A stretch of DNA of 64,000 bases from Desulfuromonas sp. AOP6 (lineage in GTDB: Bacteria; Desulfobacterota; Desulfuromonadia; Desulfuromonadales; SZUA-540), in contig NZ_AP022810.1 of NCBI RefSeq assembly GCF_009731355.2, forward strand, positions 1,206,001-1,270,000, read 5' to 3'. Numbering within the stretch: position 1 is the stretch's first letter; each line of letters opens with the position of its first letter. The translations under genes and the position numbers were made by a program. Under the pieces are notes generated by a model that searched no databases, had not been told where the DNA came from, and saw only the letters and a list, made by a program, of their open reading frames with translations. This document shows positions 45,531 to 54,316 of this stretch, one piece after another.

Positions 45531-45765
45531 GGCAGGTTGAAATCCTGTTGTCGAATCGGATGATTGAGAGAGTTGGGCTCTATCCTCAAGTGCCGTTCAC
45601 GGGCTCTTAGAGATAACATATCCGATCGTGAAATTGAATGAAAAACCACAGGGAAATAGTGCCCCAGGGACAGAGGCGAAGCTTCCTGTGGTCTGGAGAG
45701 GGGGCTTGTGGTAAAAGATGAAAGCGTTGATCCCCTGCCGAATTCAGTCAGAGAGGAGTAATCCT
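45531..45765 (+). other. Divergent promoter region between ftsE and the permease
   Basis: Holds an 8-bp inverted repeat ACCACAGG (45645-45652)/CCTGTGGT (45685-45692) and a GAGAGGAG ribosome site for the GTG at 45766. No gene, and no recognisable riboswitch such as the purine class. Confidence 0.5.
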
Positions 45766-47076
45766 GTGGAGTTTAAAAGAGGGCTTGACGAATGGCCACC
45801 CCCTGGTGAGCTGGTGCTGTATGGCTTGCAGTGGCTCGCCATTTCGGTGCCGGGTGTCATTATTGTCGGCGGTATTGTCGGACAGCTTCAATTTCAGGAT
45901 CTTGCTGGCCAGATCCTCTATCTGCAGAAACTCTTTTTTGTTACGGCGGTTACACTGGTCGTCCAGCTTCTGGTAGGGCACCGGCTCCCGCTGGTTCTAG
46001 GCCCGGCGGCGGTGCTGCTCATTGGCGTGGTCGCCAGTCAGGGGCATGATCTGCCGACAATCTATACTTCGATCATGATTGGCGGCGCCGTTCTGGCCCT
46101 TTTCAGCGCCCTCGGCCTCTTTCCCTCGTTGCAGCGGCTCTTTACGCCGCGTGTGGTGGCTCTTGTCCTGCTGCTTATCGCCTTTACGCTGGCCGCGCCC
46201 ATTATGGACCTGCTCATCGGCAGCAGGTCGGGGGTCTCTCCTCTGGCCAGTCTCGTCTTTGCCATGACGCTGCTTGTAGGCATGTTTTTTTTGCATCGCT
46301 GGCTGCGTGGGCCGAAAAAGGCCATGCTTATCGTGGTGGCCCTGGCGGCAGGGAGTCTGGCTTATTATGTTCTGTTTCCGGGGATTTCCCCCTCTTCCGC
46401 GAGCTCTTTGCCCGGTATAGGGCATTTTGTCGTGAATCTGACGTCTTCCCTCCGGCTGGACCCAGGGGTGCTGGTTTCCTTCCTCTGTTGCTACCTTGCC
46501 CTCGCCATCAATGACCTGGGATCCATTCAATCCATTGGGGAAGTCGTAAGGGCAGGGGACATGGAGGGGAGGGTGCGCCGGGGGATTACGGTGACGGGCG
46601 TGGCCAACCTGCTGTCCGGCTGGCTTGGCGTCATCGGTCCGGTGAATTTTTCCCTCAGTCCGGGTGTGGTGATGGCGACGGGATGTGCGTCGAGATATGC
46701 GCTGCTGCCGACCGGTCTGGTGCTGTTCTTTCTGGCCTTTTCTCCGGCGGCCCTGGTCTGGTTGGCCGCCATACCGTCCGTGGTGATGGGGGCTGTTCTG
46801 CTCTATATCCTGTGTGCCCAGGTGTCCGCTGGTTTGTTGCTGGCTTTCGAAGTTCCTGGCGGTTTTCTTTTTGAGGATGGTTTGATTCTTGGGCTTCCCT
46901 TGCTGTTGGGAACCATCGTCTCTTTCCTGCCGGATTCGGCCCTGCTGTCCATGCCTTCTGTACTGCGACCTATCCTAGGCAACGGCTTTGTGGTTGGAGT
47001 AACCGCCGTCATGTTGCTCGAACACGTCATCCTGCCGGAAGATGTGCGCCGTTCAAGGGTGCGTGGATCGGACTGA
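45766..47076 (+). CDS. Xanthine/uracil permease family (NCS2) transporter
   Basis: 436 residues from GTG 45766, with AGGAG eight bases upstream; ATG 45718 is possible but has no site. About 12-14 hydrophobic helices; N-terminal PPPGELVLYGLQWLAISVPG and mid-protein NDLGSIQSIGEVV match the NCS2/uracil-xanthine permease pattern. Probably a proton-coupled nucleobase importer; substrate not assigned. Its 3' end overlaps the convergent histidine kinase gene by 24 bp. Confidence 0.88.
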   Translation: MEFKRGLDEWPPPGELVLYGLQWLAISVPGVIIVGGIVGQLQFQDLAGQILYLQKLFFVTAVTLVVQLLVGHRLPLVLGPAAVLLIGVVASQGHDLPTIYTSIMIGGAVLALFSALGLFPSLQRLFTPRVVALVLLLIAFTLAAPIMDLLIGSRSGVSPLASLVFAMTLLVGMFFLHRWLRGPKKAMLIVVALAAGSLAYYVLFPGISPSSASSLPGIGHFVVNLTSSLRLDPGVLVSFLCCYLALAINDLGSIQSIGEVVRAGDMEGRVRRGITVTGVANLLSGWLGVIGPVNFSLSPGVVMATGCASRYALLPTGLVLFFLAFSPAALVWLAAIPSVVMGAVLLYILCAQVSAGLLLAFEVPGGFLFEDGLILGLPLLLGTIVSFLPDSALLSMPSVLRPILGNGFVVGVTAVMLLEHVILPEDVRRSRVRGSD

Positions 47077-48762
47077 CGTTTCTCTGCCATGCTGGCTGAG
47101 CGGTAGGGTAACAACAACCTCCGTTCCCTTCCCGGTACTGTAAATATCGATATCGCCATGATGCCGGCGGGCAATTCCGTAACAGACCGTCAACCCCAGT
47201 CCTGTTCCCTTGCCTGAAGGCCAGGACGTGAAGAAGGGATCGAAAATCCGACACAGGTTTTCGGTTGGGATACCGCACCCGTTGTCACCGATGGAGAGAC
47301 GGATCATGGATTCGTCGCAGCCGTTATCCTTGGTAAGGCAGCTTCTGATACGGATTTCACCCACGTTTTCATCGACGGCCAGAATGGCGTTGCGCAAAAT
47401 ATTGGTCAGCATGCGTTCCATTTGCCAGGGATCCGCATCGATTCTCGGTAGCGGAGGACCTGGAGGCATGCTGATTCGAATGCCTCTCGCCTCAATTTCC
47501 GGCCCCAGGGCATCGAGAGCCCTTTCCAGGATGTGATCGATGTCCGTTTTGAGAAACACGGTCTTTTCCTGGTCGCAGAACACGTCCAGGTCGTCGACGA
47601 TCTTGACACATCGGGTTGCTGCTTTTTCAATGGCTTCCAGCCACTGGGCGGCTTTAATGGTTTCCTGGTCGTTAAGCAATAACTGCTTACTTTCTCTGAG
47701 GACCTGAACGGCACAAAGAATGCCACTGACAGGGTTGTTCAATTCATGAGCCGTTCCATGCGCCATGCCCGTAATTGTCGCCATTTTTTCGGCTCGGATC
47801 AGTTTGATCTGGGCATCCTGCAGCAATCGATCCTTTTCCGTGACCATGGATTCAAGCTGTCTGTTCAGACTGACCATCTGCGCCTCTTCGTTCTTGCGCA
47901 CCGTGATGTCCCGCCAGATCAGATGGATGCCGGCCAGTTTGCCGTTTTCTTTTTGAAAGCTGATGTTCCCTTCGACAGGGATTTTCTGGCCGTCCTTGGT
48001 CGTGAAGATGGTTTCGACCAGCCCCTGCTTCTGCCGGGCGGAGAGGCGGGCGACCGTGGCCATGAATTGCTCTTGATGTCCGGCGTCGATGATGTCGGTT
48101 ATGTGAAGACTGGCTATTTCTCGATTGTCGTAGCCCAGATGGCTTTCCCAGGCCGGATTGCTGTAAAGAATACGCCCGTCTGGCGAAATCATCTGGACCA
48201 TGTCGCTGACGTTTTCAAAAAGATCCCGGTAGCGCTTTTCACTCTCCTCCAGTTTGAGTTTCGTCGCCTTCAGGTCGGAAATGTCCAGAAAGCTTTCGAT
48301 AAGATGTTTTTTGCCTCCGATGCCAATGGTCGATACGGTTTTCAGGATAGGAAGCTTTTCCCCATTCAGGGTGAGCAGGCTGCGTTCTGAATCGTTCAGG
48401 GCATGATTGCTGTCGGTAATGGGGCACTCCCCTTCTTTGGCAGGGCAGATGAAATTGTTACAGACATGTCCCAGAATTTTTTCACGATGGCCCCCGATCA
48501 TTTCCAGCGCCTTGGGATTGGCATCGATGATTCTGTGGTTTTCGGCGTCAATGACCAGGATACCGACGGGGACGCTGGAGAAAATCCTTTCCAGGCGTTC
48601 CTGGTTCTCCTCCATGATCCTGTGTGCATAGTCCAGTCCAGGGTCATTGGCAAAGTTGTGGAGATAAGCGGTTTTCCCCGGCATTCTCATCTCATCGACA
48701 GAGAGTCTTTCATTCTCGGCGGAGTTTTTCATCATTGATTTCATCCAGGCGTTTCCGGCCAT
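47053..48762 (-). CDS. PAS-PAS sensor histidine kinase
   Basis: About 569 residues from ATG 48762. No membrane segment, so cytoplasmic. PAS1 (about 60-165) carries a cysteine cluster CNNFICPAKEGECPI; PAS2 (about 180-300) follows, then HisKA with phospho-acceptor HELNNP (about 355) and HATPase_c with GDNGCGIP and GKGTGLGL. It lies 14 bp after the 12-heme cytochrome, on the same transcript. A response regulator is encoded divergently at 50234, so kinase and regulator may form one two-component system. Signal unknown. Confidence 0.9.
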   Translation of the reverse strand: MAGNAWMKSMMKNSAENERLSVDEMRMPGKTAYLHNFANDPGLDYAHRIMEENQERLERIFSSVPVGILVIDAENHRIIDANPKALEMIGGHREKILGHVCNNFICPAKEGECPITDSNHALNDSERSLLTLNGEKLPILKTVSTIGIGGKKHLIESFLDISDLKATKLKLEESEKRYRDLFENVSDMVQMISPDGRILYSNPAWESHLGYDNREIASLHITDIIDAGHQEQFMATVARLSARQKQGLVETIFTTKDGQKIPVEGNISFQKENGKLAGIHLIWRDITVRKNEEAQMVSLNRQLESMVTEKDRLLQDAQIKLIRAEKMATITGMAHGTAHELNNPVSGILCAVQVLRESKQLLLNDQETIKAAQWLEAIEKAATRCVKIVDDLDVFCDQEKTVFLKTDIDHILERALDALGPEIEARGIRISMPPGPPLPRIDADPWQMERMLTNILRNAILAVDENVGEIRIRSCLTKDNGCDESMIRLSIGDNGCGIPTENLCRIFDPFFTSWPSGKGTGLGLTVCYGIARRHHGDIDIYSTGKGTEVVVTLPLSQHGRETSVRSTHP

Positions 48763-48776
48763 TTTAAATTCTAAAA

Positions 48777-49577
48777 TCAGATGCTCAGATCGTGGGCCTC
48801 GTTGTGGCAATCCTGACAGCGATTGAACTGATTGTGGGTTGTCTCTGAGTGGGGCGTGCCGTGGCATCCCCCGCAATCCATAACAGTGCCGTGTCTGGAC
48901 AAGTGACAGGTCAGACAGTCCAGTTTGGCGTGACGAGTGTCGCTTTCGTTAAGACGAACCAGAACCTCTCCATGGCAGGAGCCGCATTCCGTGGAGGATA
49001 CGTCCCGGCGGTATTCAAGCAGCGTCGGACTGTGGGCATCATGACACCCCGTGCATGACGACTGCTTCATGCCGTTGCCATGGGGCTGGTGACATTCTGT
49101 GCAGGCTGGTGGTGTGCCGTGTGTCAGGTGACAGCCGGTGCAGCTGAGTTGGCTATGGCCAGATGGATGGGTCCGCAGGGCAACTCCCTCACCTTCATGG
49201 CAGGTTAGGCAGGGACCCGTGGTCCTTTCCGGAAAAGTCACCTCAAGGGGACGGTGGGGATTCGCATGACAGGAAAGACAGCTATCCAGGGTATAGTGGG
49301 GCTTGGCCACATGACAGAGCTGGCAGGCTGGAATGATTTCCAGCTGTTGGGGTGGGTGGCCCTGATGGCAGTCGGTACAGGTAATCTTGGTCTGGTGTCC
49401 TCCCCCAGCCTCGACAATGTCCAGGGGAGGCCTTTGGTGACACAACTGGCAGAGGCTCGAATTCAAGGTCGGTGTTATGTTGGTCTCGGCGAGGGATGGC
49501 ATCCACAACGAGTCGACGGCAATAAAAAGGCCGGCCAGGGCGCAAATCAGAGTGCGAAACAGCAGGGATGACGGCAA
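48777..49577 (-). CDS. Dodecaheme c-type cytochrome, third paralogue
   Basis: 266 residues with a signal peptide (about 1-30) and 12 CXXCH motifs (CQLCH to CQDCH). Order, spacing and landmarks (GGGHQ after heme 1, CGGCHGTPHSE before the last heme) match the 12-heme cytochromes at 797 and 1682. It is driven by a minus-strand sigma-54 promoter and followed 14 bp later by a histidine kinase. Probably a periplasmic electron carrier of the second cluster. The kinase on the same mRNA suggests redox-linked control (inference). Confidence 0.93.
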   Translation of the reverse strand: MPSSLLFRTLICALAGLFIAVDSLWMPSLAETNITPTLNSSLCQLCHQRPPLDIVEAGGGHQTKITCTDCHQGHPPQQLEIIPACQLCHVAKPHYTLDSCLSCHANPHRPLEVTFPERTTGPCLTCHEGEGVALRTHPSGHSQLSCTGCHLTHGTPPACTECHQPHGNGMKQSSCTGCHDAHSPTLLEYRRDVSSTECGSCHGEVLVRLNESDTRHAKLDCLTCHLSRHGTVMDCGGCHGTPHSETTHNQFNRCQDCHNEAHDLSI

Positions 49578-49652
49578 CGAATTATCCTCTCTTGCGCATT
49601 TGGATAGTGTCCCGGGTTTGCTTGTCTGGACTCCCGGAGATTCTTCTGCTTT

Positions 49653-49668
49653 TGCAGGGGGTGTGCCG
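49653..49668 (-). promoter_or_regulatory. Sigma-54 promoter of the 12-heme/kinase operon
   Basis: Read on the minus strand it is CGGCACACCCCCTGCA: -24 CGGCAC and -12 CTGCA with correct spacing, 76 bp upstream of the start at 49577. Confidence 0.65.
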
Positions 49669-49779
49669 GCGCCCTTCTTTTATTTGTAACGTCTTAAAAT
49701 TACGTTCTTTCGTCTGGAGAATAGCCAGAAGAGGGGTGTGAGAACGTTCATGAATCAGGCGAAATGCCCCAAAAAACGT

Positions 49780-49789
49780 GCATATCCCC
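49780..49789 (-). promoter_or_regulatory. Candidate enhancer site
   Basis: GGGGATATGC on the minus strand, identical to the core of the site at 18909-18918, about 110 bp upstream of the minus-strand sigma-54 promoter. Confidence 0.4.
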
Positions 49790-50233
49790 ATTAGATAATG
49801 ATCCCGGTTCAGAGTTTTCACAGGCCTCGGAGCCGGGTGCAGGGACGCTCTGCTCAATAAGGGATGGCATTAAAGTGGAGGCAGGAAGAATATATAAAAT
49901 ACAAAATATGATGAAAAGCTGATTGTCCAACTGTCCCTGTTTAGCATACGACCGATATCGTCATTGTTCAGTCGCTGAATTATATAGGGATAAGAATTAT
50001 TCTTCATGTATTGTGGCGGTCTCTGGGTTTATTAAAAAATATTATATTGACAGTTGCTGTCATTGTATCAAAATTAAACAAGTCCAATCATTTATATTGC
50101 TTATCATATATTGCAATAGCTGAATTGTATTTTTTGTTTTTTGATTTTAAATGGAAGAGGGCTTCTGTCAGCCATGTTATCTGTGCGAGGGTGTATACTT
50201 TAGAGCCGACAGAAAGGGGAAGGTAGTATTTGC

Positions 50234-51751
50234 ATGGCGAATAATCGTGTGCTGGTCGTTGATGACGAACAATTGATTCGCTGGTCTTTAGGGACATCCC
50301 TGGGAAAAAGCGGTTATGAGACCGATACCGCCGGCACGGGTGAAGAGGCCCTGGCCAAACTGCTCTCCTTTTCCCCGGATGTTGTGCTGCTCGATGTCTT
50401 TCTGCCTGACGCCAATGGGTTGGACCTGCTCAAGCAGATGAAAGCCCATGATCCCAGTCTGGCGGTCATTATCATTACCGCCAATTCCCATATGGACTCC
50501 GCTGTTGAGGCTTTAAAGCAGGGGGCGGAAGATTTCATCGGTAAACCTTTCAATATCGCTTCCATTCATCAGACCATCGCCCAGGCTCTTGAAAAAAGAA
50601 CGCTGAATATGCCGGTCAATCCGCCCCAGCCTCTTTCTCCCCCCGAGGAAGATTACGATCGGCTTATCGGCACCGGGGCCAAAATGATGGAAGTTTTTAA
50701 GATGATCAAGGTCTGCGCCGAAGCAGAATGCAAGACCGTGCTCATTCTTGGTGAAAGCGGCACCGGCAAAGAACTCGTGGCCCGTGCCCTGCATCAGCAC
50801 AGCCCTCGCCGTGACAGGCCGTTCATTGATATCAATTGCGCGGCTATTCCTGAACATCTTCTTGAAAACGAACTCTTCGGTCATGAAAAGGGCGCTTTTA
50901 CCAGCGCCGCCAATTCGGAAAAAGGTATTTTCGCCGCGGCTGATGGCGGTACGGTCTTCCTTGATGAAATCGGCGACATGCCCCTGGCCATGCAGGCCAA
51001 AATTCTCAAGGTGATAGAAAACAAGCGCTATCGCAGGCTGGGCAGTAATCGTGACTCGGAAGTCGACGTTCGCATTATCGCCGCAACTAACCAGAATCTG
51101 CCATCCATGGTTCAAGAAGGGACCTTCCGTGGAGATCTCTTTTTCCGCCTTAATGTTCTGAGCATTCAACTGCCTCCCTTGCGCGAACGCCGAGAGAACA
51201 TCGAACAAATCTCCTCCTACTTCATTGACAAGATTAATCGCGGGTACAGTAAGAAAATCGAAGGGCTGGCGCCGGATGCTCTCGATTGTCTGAGCCGATA
51301 CAATTGGCCCGGAAACTGCCGTGAATTGCGCAATGTCATCGAACGGGCCATGATCATGGAGCAGGGGCCGCTTTTGACCTCCCGGTTTTTTCCCCCTGAA
51401 GTCCAGAAAAGAGAGGAAGGTTTTACTGACTTTCAGGAATCGGAATCCTCTGCGCCTGCTCGCTCTTCAGCAGCCATCATCCACGACTTTCCATCCTCGA
51501 CCCGGGTCGAAGAGGCCATTTTCGACGATGACCCGAGTCTCCCTCGCGTCATTCTGCCCCCCGAAGGCATTTCCATTGAGGCCGTGGAAAAGGCTTACAT
51601 CATGCAGGCGTTGGCCCGTTACCGGGGCAATCAGACCAGGGCAGCCAAATGCCTTGGCATGAGTCTTGACACTCTTCGCTATCGGCGTAAGAAGTTCGGG
51701 CTGGATAACTATCCTAACGAGGAATCGGAGGCCTCTGCTTCCTCGGGCTAG
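50234..51751 (+). CDS. NtrC-family sigma-54-dependent response regulator
   Basis: 505 residues. Receiver domain (1-120) with acceptor Asp in VLLDVFLPD; AAA+ domain (about 145-380) with Walker A LGESGTGKE, Walker B GGTVFLDEIGD and arginine-finger region FRGDLFFRLNVL; Fis-type HTH (about 455-490, ARYRGNQTRAAKCLGMSLDTLRYRRKKFGL split by a turn). The sigma-54-contacting loop reads GAFTSA instead of GAFTGA. Located between the 12-heme/kinase operon and the OmcE cluster, it is the likely activator of the sigma-54 promoters in this window. Ligand and partner kinase are inferred. Confidence 0.94.
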   Translation: MANNRVLVVDDEQLIRWSLGTSLGKSGYETDTAGTGEEALAKLLSFSPDVVLLDVFLPDANGLDLLKQMKAHDPSLAVIIITANSHMDSAVEALKQGAEDFIGKPFNIASIHQTIAQALEKRTLNMPVNPPQPLSPPEEDYDRLIGTGAKMMEVFKMIKVCAEAECKTVLILGESGTGKELVARALHQHSPRRDRPFIDINCAAIPEHLLENELFGHEKGAFTSAANSEKGIFAAADGGTVFLDEIGDMPLAMQAKILKVIENKRYRRLGSNRDSEVDVRIIAATNQNLPSMVQEGTFRGDLFFRLNVLSIQLPPLRERRENIEQISSYFIDKINRGYSKKIEGLAPDALDCLSRYNWPGNCRELRNVIERAMIMEQGPLLTSRFFPPEVQKREEGFTDFQESESSAPARSSAAIIHDFPSSTRVEEAIFDDDPSLPRVILPPEGISIEAVEKAYIMQALARYRGNQTRAAKCLGMSLDTLRYRRKKFGLDNYPNEESEASASSG

Positions 51752-51815
51752 CCGGTTTTGGAGTGACCTTTTGTTGAATCCTTGCTTCCTGCTTTAACCC
51801 CCGTAAAGGATTGCC

Positions 51816-53171
51816 ATGCGTCCTCGCGTTTTCTTTGGCCGTTTTGCCGTTTTTCTGATTTTTTTCTTTCTCCTTTGTGGCGAATGGTCTGTGGCCGTGG
51901 CCCAGGACTGTCTCACGTCCGATTGCCACGCCGGCATGCGGGTCCAGGATTCTCGCCATGCCCCGGTGCAGGCGGGGGAGTGTCTCTCCTGCCACCAAGC
52001 CGAGGGTTCTCCTCATCCACAGAAGGGGCGCCAGACAATGGCTCTTGTGGAGACTGGGGCGAATCTGTGCAGTCAGTGTCACGAAGAAATGGGAAAAAAA
52101 CGCAATGTCCATGCGCCGGTCCAGACTGGGGAGTGCGCCTCCTGCCATGACCCCCACGGTAAGGGAGCCTCGCTGCTCAACGTTGATAAAGGCGATGTGA
52201 GGCCATTGTGTTTTGGTTGCCACGATCAGCAGGGTTTTGACGCTGAGGTCATGCATGGCCCCGCTGCCGTAGGGGCCTGCCTCGAATGCCACAACCCGCA
52301 TGAATCGAACACCGCTGGTCTCCTTGAGCGCTCGCTGGTGCAAACCTGTACCCGTTGTCATGCTGACATGGAAGAAGGGCTCGCGAAGTCTCCCGTCGTG
52401 CATACCGCCGTGCGCGAGTCCGAATGTACCACCTGCCACAACCCTCATGCCGCTCCCGTCAAAAAATTGCTGAAACAGGCGCAACCCGAACTCTGCCTCG
52501 GTTGCCATCCGGCCCTTGGGGACAAGTTGGCCAAATCATCCACCCGGCACGCTCCTCTTTATCGTGAGGAGAGTTGCGGTTCCTGCCATTCTACGCATTT
52601 TTCCGACCATCCGGCCCTGCTTCCTGCCCCGCAACAGGATGTCTGTCTTTCCTGCCACGGCAAGGATGATAATCGTCGCTCCCGGCCCCTTAAAAACATG
52701 GCACGTGAGCTCGACGGTAAATCGATGCTGCATGGTCCCGTGGCGGAAGGGGACTGTGCCGCCTGTCATGACCCACATGGCTCCGATTATTTCCGTCTGC
52801 TGAATGACGCCTATCCTGCCGGTTTCTATGCTCCCTTCAAGGCGGATACCTACGCCCTCTGCATGAACTGCCATGACAGCGACATGCTGCGATTCCCTGA
52901 GACCTCCATTTATACCGGTTTCCGCAACGGCAAGAACAATCTTCATTACGTTCATGTCGCCGATCCCTGGAAGGGACGCAGTTGCCGCGCCTGCCACGAG
53001 CCCCACGCGAGCAACCTGGAAAAACTGGTCAGCGAACAGGGGGCCGTTTTCGGCGACTGGCGCATTCCCACCCGTTTTGAGAAAACAGAGACGGGAGGGG
53101 GCTGTACGCCCGGCTGTCATCGCAGCCTCTCCTACGATCGTGACCAGCCTGTGGACTACCAGATGCCCTGA
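51816..53171 (+). CDS. Multiheme c-type cytochrome (13 CXXCH plus CX4CH and CX3CH)
   Basis: 451 residues with a signal peptide (cleavage near SVAVAQ) and AAGGA before ATG 51816. 13 canonical CXXCH motifs in doubled-motif repeats (CLSCH, CSQCH, CASCH and so on to CRACH). The first and last heme-like sites are unusual: CLTSDCH (CX4CH) just after the signal peptide and CTPGCH (CX3CH) near the C-terminus. If both bind heme there are 15. Related in repeat style to the 16- and 26-heme proteins of the first cluster. Follows the activator gene by 64 bp and ends at a strong terminator. Confidence 0.92.
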   Translation: MRPRVFFGRFAVFLIFFFLLCGEWSVAVAQDCLTSDCHAGMRVQDSRHAPVQAGECLSCHQAEGSPHPQKGRQTMALVETGANLCSQCHEEMGKKRNVHAPVQTGECASCHDPHGKGASLLNVDKGDVRPLCFGCHDQQGFDAEVMHGPAAVGACLECHNPHESNTAGLLERSLVQTCTRCHADMEEGLAKSPVVHTAVRESECTTCHNPHAAPVKKLLKQAQPELCLGCHPALGDKLAKSSTRHAPLYREESCGSCHSTHFSDHPALLPAPQQDVCLSCHGKDDNRRSRPLKNMARELDGKSMLHGPVAEGDCAACHDPHGSDYFRLLNDAYPAGFYAPFKADTYALCMNCHDSDMLRFPETSIYTGFRNGKNNLHYVHVADPWKGRSCRACHEPHASNLEKLVSEQGAVFGDWRIPTRFEKTETGGGCTPGCHRSLSYDRDQPVDYQMP

Positions 53172-53202
53172 TTCCATTGTAAGAAAAGCCCCCGGCTTTC
53201 AT

Positions 53203-53231
53203 GACCCCGTTTTATGCGGGGTCTTTTTTTT
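53203..53231 (+). terminator. Rho-independent terminator after the 13-15-heme gene
   Basis: GACCCCG (53203-53209)/CGGGGTC (53217-53223) stem with a run of eight Ts to 53231. Confidence 0.9.
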
Positions 53232-53244
53232 GCCCTCCGCAGAT

Positions 53245-53256
53245 GGGGATATGGCC
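53245..53256 (+). promoter_or_regulatory. Candidate enhancer site
   Basis: GGGGATATGGCC resembles the paired sites upstream of OmcS-like copy B. It lies about 180 bp upstream of the sigma-54 promoter at 53430. Confidence 0.4.
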
Positions 53257-53429
53257 TTCAGGGGCGAAAAGGTGGGTAAATGGCAAAGCTTCAGGTAGAG
53301 ATGGGGTAAGGACATGCCCCCATGCTTCTCAGAACATCACCCCAGGCATGGCGTGGGAGGTTGTGAGGGGGGTTGGTTAAGTATTTGAAATGATATGGAA
53401 AATAATAAGGCAGGTTTAGACTCGCCTCT

Positions 53430-53445
53430 TGGCATCGCCCTTGCT
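53430..53445 (+). promoter_or_regulatory. Sigma-54 promoter of the OmcE-like gene
   Basis: TGGCATCGCCCTTGCT matches TGGCAY-N5-TTGCW completely. Transcription should start near 53456, giving a leader of about 168 nt. Confidence 0.9.
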
Positions 53446-53467
53446 CTATGGAACGGCAGCCTTAATA

Positions 53468-53545
53468 GATCATTTCTTCTTTGGGGGAGGAGATGATCGC
53501 TGCTCCGGATGGTCCTGGCACATGGGGTGCCTGCGGCTGCAGGAC
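53468..53545 (+). promoter_or_regulatory. Structured 5' leader of the OmcE-like transcript
   Basis: Hairpin 1: GATCATTTCTTC (53468-53479)/GAGGAGATGATC (53487-53498), 12 bp with two GU pairs. Hairpin 2: GTCCTG (53512-53517)/CAGGAC (53540-53545) with inner GCAC/GTGC. It may stabilise the mRNA or act as a switch; no known class is recognised. Confidence 0.4.
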
Positions 53546-53623
53546 AGTGGGGAAAAGAGCTGAACGTGGGAACAATGGAGGTTTTACTAACGTATTTTTC
53601 ATGAATTAAAGGGAGAATTAGAA

Positions 53624-54316
53624 ATGAGCAAGATGAAGAAGTTGCTTATCGCCTTGTGCGCCGTCGCACTCTCTGCCGCTGTTTCGTATGCTGCCACCAA
53701 TCCTTATACCGCTGGCAGCGGTATCGTTAATTCACCCCATGACATGACGCTGCTTGACGATGTCCCTGATGCCCAGGGCCGTGTGTGCGCCTACTGTCAT
53801 ACTCCTCACCACGCGGAAGACGCCAGCCTTTCCGATTACATGCCTCTGTGGACCAAGCCGCTGACCCAGGAAGTCTTTATGCCTTATACCAGCGCGACCT
53901 TGGATGCGGTGGTCAGCCTTGATGTGGTGGATGGCCCCTCCCGTCTGTGCATGAGCTGTCATGACGGCGTCGTCGCTTATGACTCCTATTATGGCAAGAT
54001 CGGGAATGACGTCCTCGTCGGCGATTTCTACAATGACTATGCCGTCGGTACGGGCGGTATCCTCATGAACGACCATCCTATCGGCTTCAACTACCTGGAT
54101 GTCGCTACGGCGGATAACGAGATCAACGATGCCTCTACGCCGTTCATGGGCAGCACCAAGGGCGTGACCATCGCCGATGTCCTTTGGGAAGGCACCACCT
54201 TCACCTGCGCCAGCTGCCACGATGTTCACAACAGCGCCAATACGGTTATGGACGCCTACTTCCTCTACGCACCTCAGGCCGATTCACAGATCTGCCGCAG
54301 CTGTCACGCCAAGTAA
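53624..54316 (+). CDS. omcE: OmcE-like tetraheme filament cytochrome
   Basis: 230 residues, signal peptide ending VSYAA and four CXXCH: CAYCHTPHH, CMSCHDG, CASCHDVHN, CRSCHAK. Length, heme count and landmarks (CAYCHTPHH then PLWTKPL, NDHPIGF, C-terminal ICRSCHAK) agree with OmcE, the tetraheme cytochrome that polymerises into extracellular nanowires in Geobacter sulfurreducens. GGGAG lies eight bases before the ATG. Own sigma-54 promoter, structured leader and hairpin terminator imply strong regulated expression. The symbol is by family; filament formation is inferred. Confidence 0.85.
   Translation: MSKMKKLLIALCAVALSAAVSYAATNPYTAGSGIVNSPHDMTLLDDVPDAQGRVCAYCHTPHHAEDASLSDYMPLWTKPLTQEVFMPYTSATLDAVVSLDVVDGPSRLCMSCHDGVVAYDSYYGKIGNDVLVGDFYNDYAVGTGGILMNDHPIGFNYLDVATADNEINDASTPFMGSTKGVTIADVLWEGTTFTCASCHDVHNSANTVMDAYFLYAPQADSQICRSCHAK

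Larger units (their letters stand above)
49578..50233. other. Divergent regulatory region between 12-heme and activator genes
   Basis: 656 bp without a convincing gene. It holds a minus-strand sigma-54 promoter (49653-49668), a GGGGATATGC-type site on the minus strand (49780-49789) and an ATGCCCC (49764-49770). The section after 49880 is very A/T-rich and should carry the promoter of the activator at 50234, but I cannot choose one. Confidence 0.6.
53172..53623 (+). other. Terminator and regulatory region before the OmcE-like gene
   Basis: 452 bp without a gene. Contains a terminator (53203-53231), GGGGATATGGCC (53245-53256), a GGACATGCCCC element (53310-53320), a sigma-54 promoter (53430-53445) and two hairpins in the leader (53468-53498 and 53512-53545). 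Confidence 0.7.
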
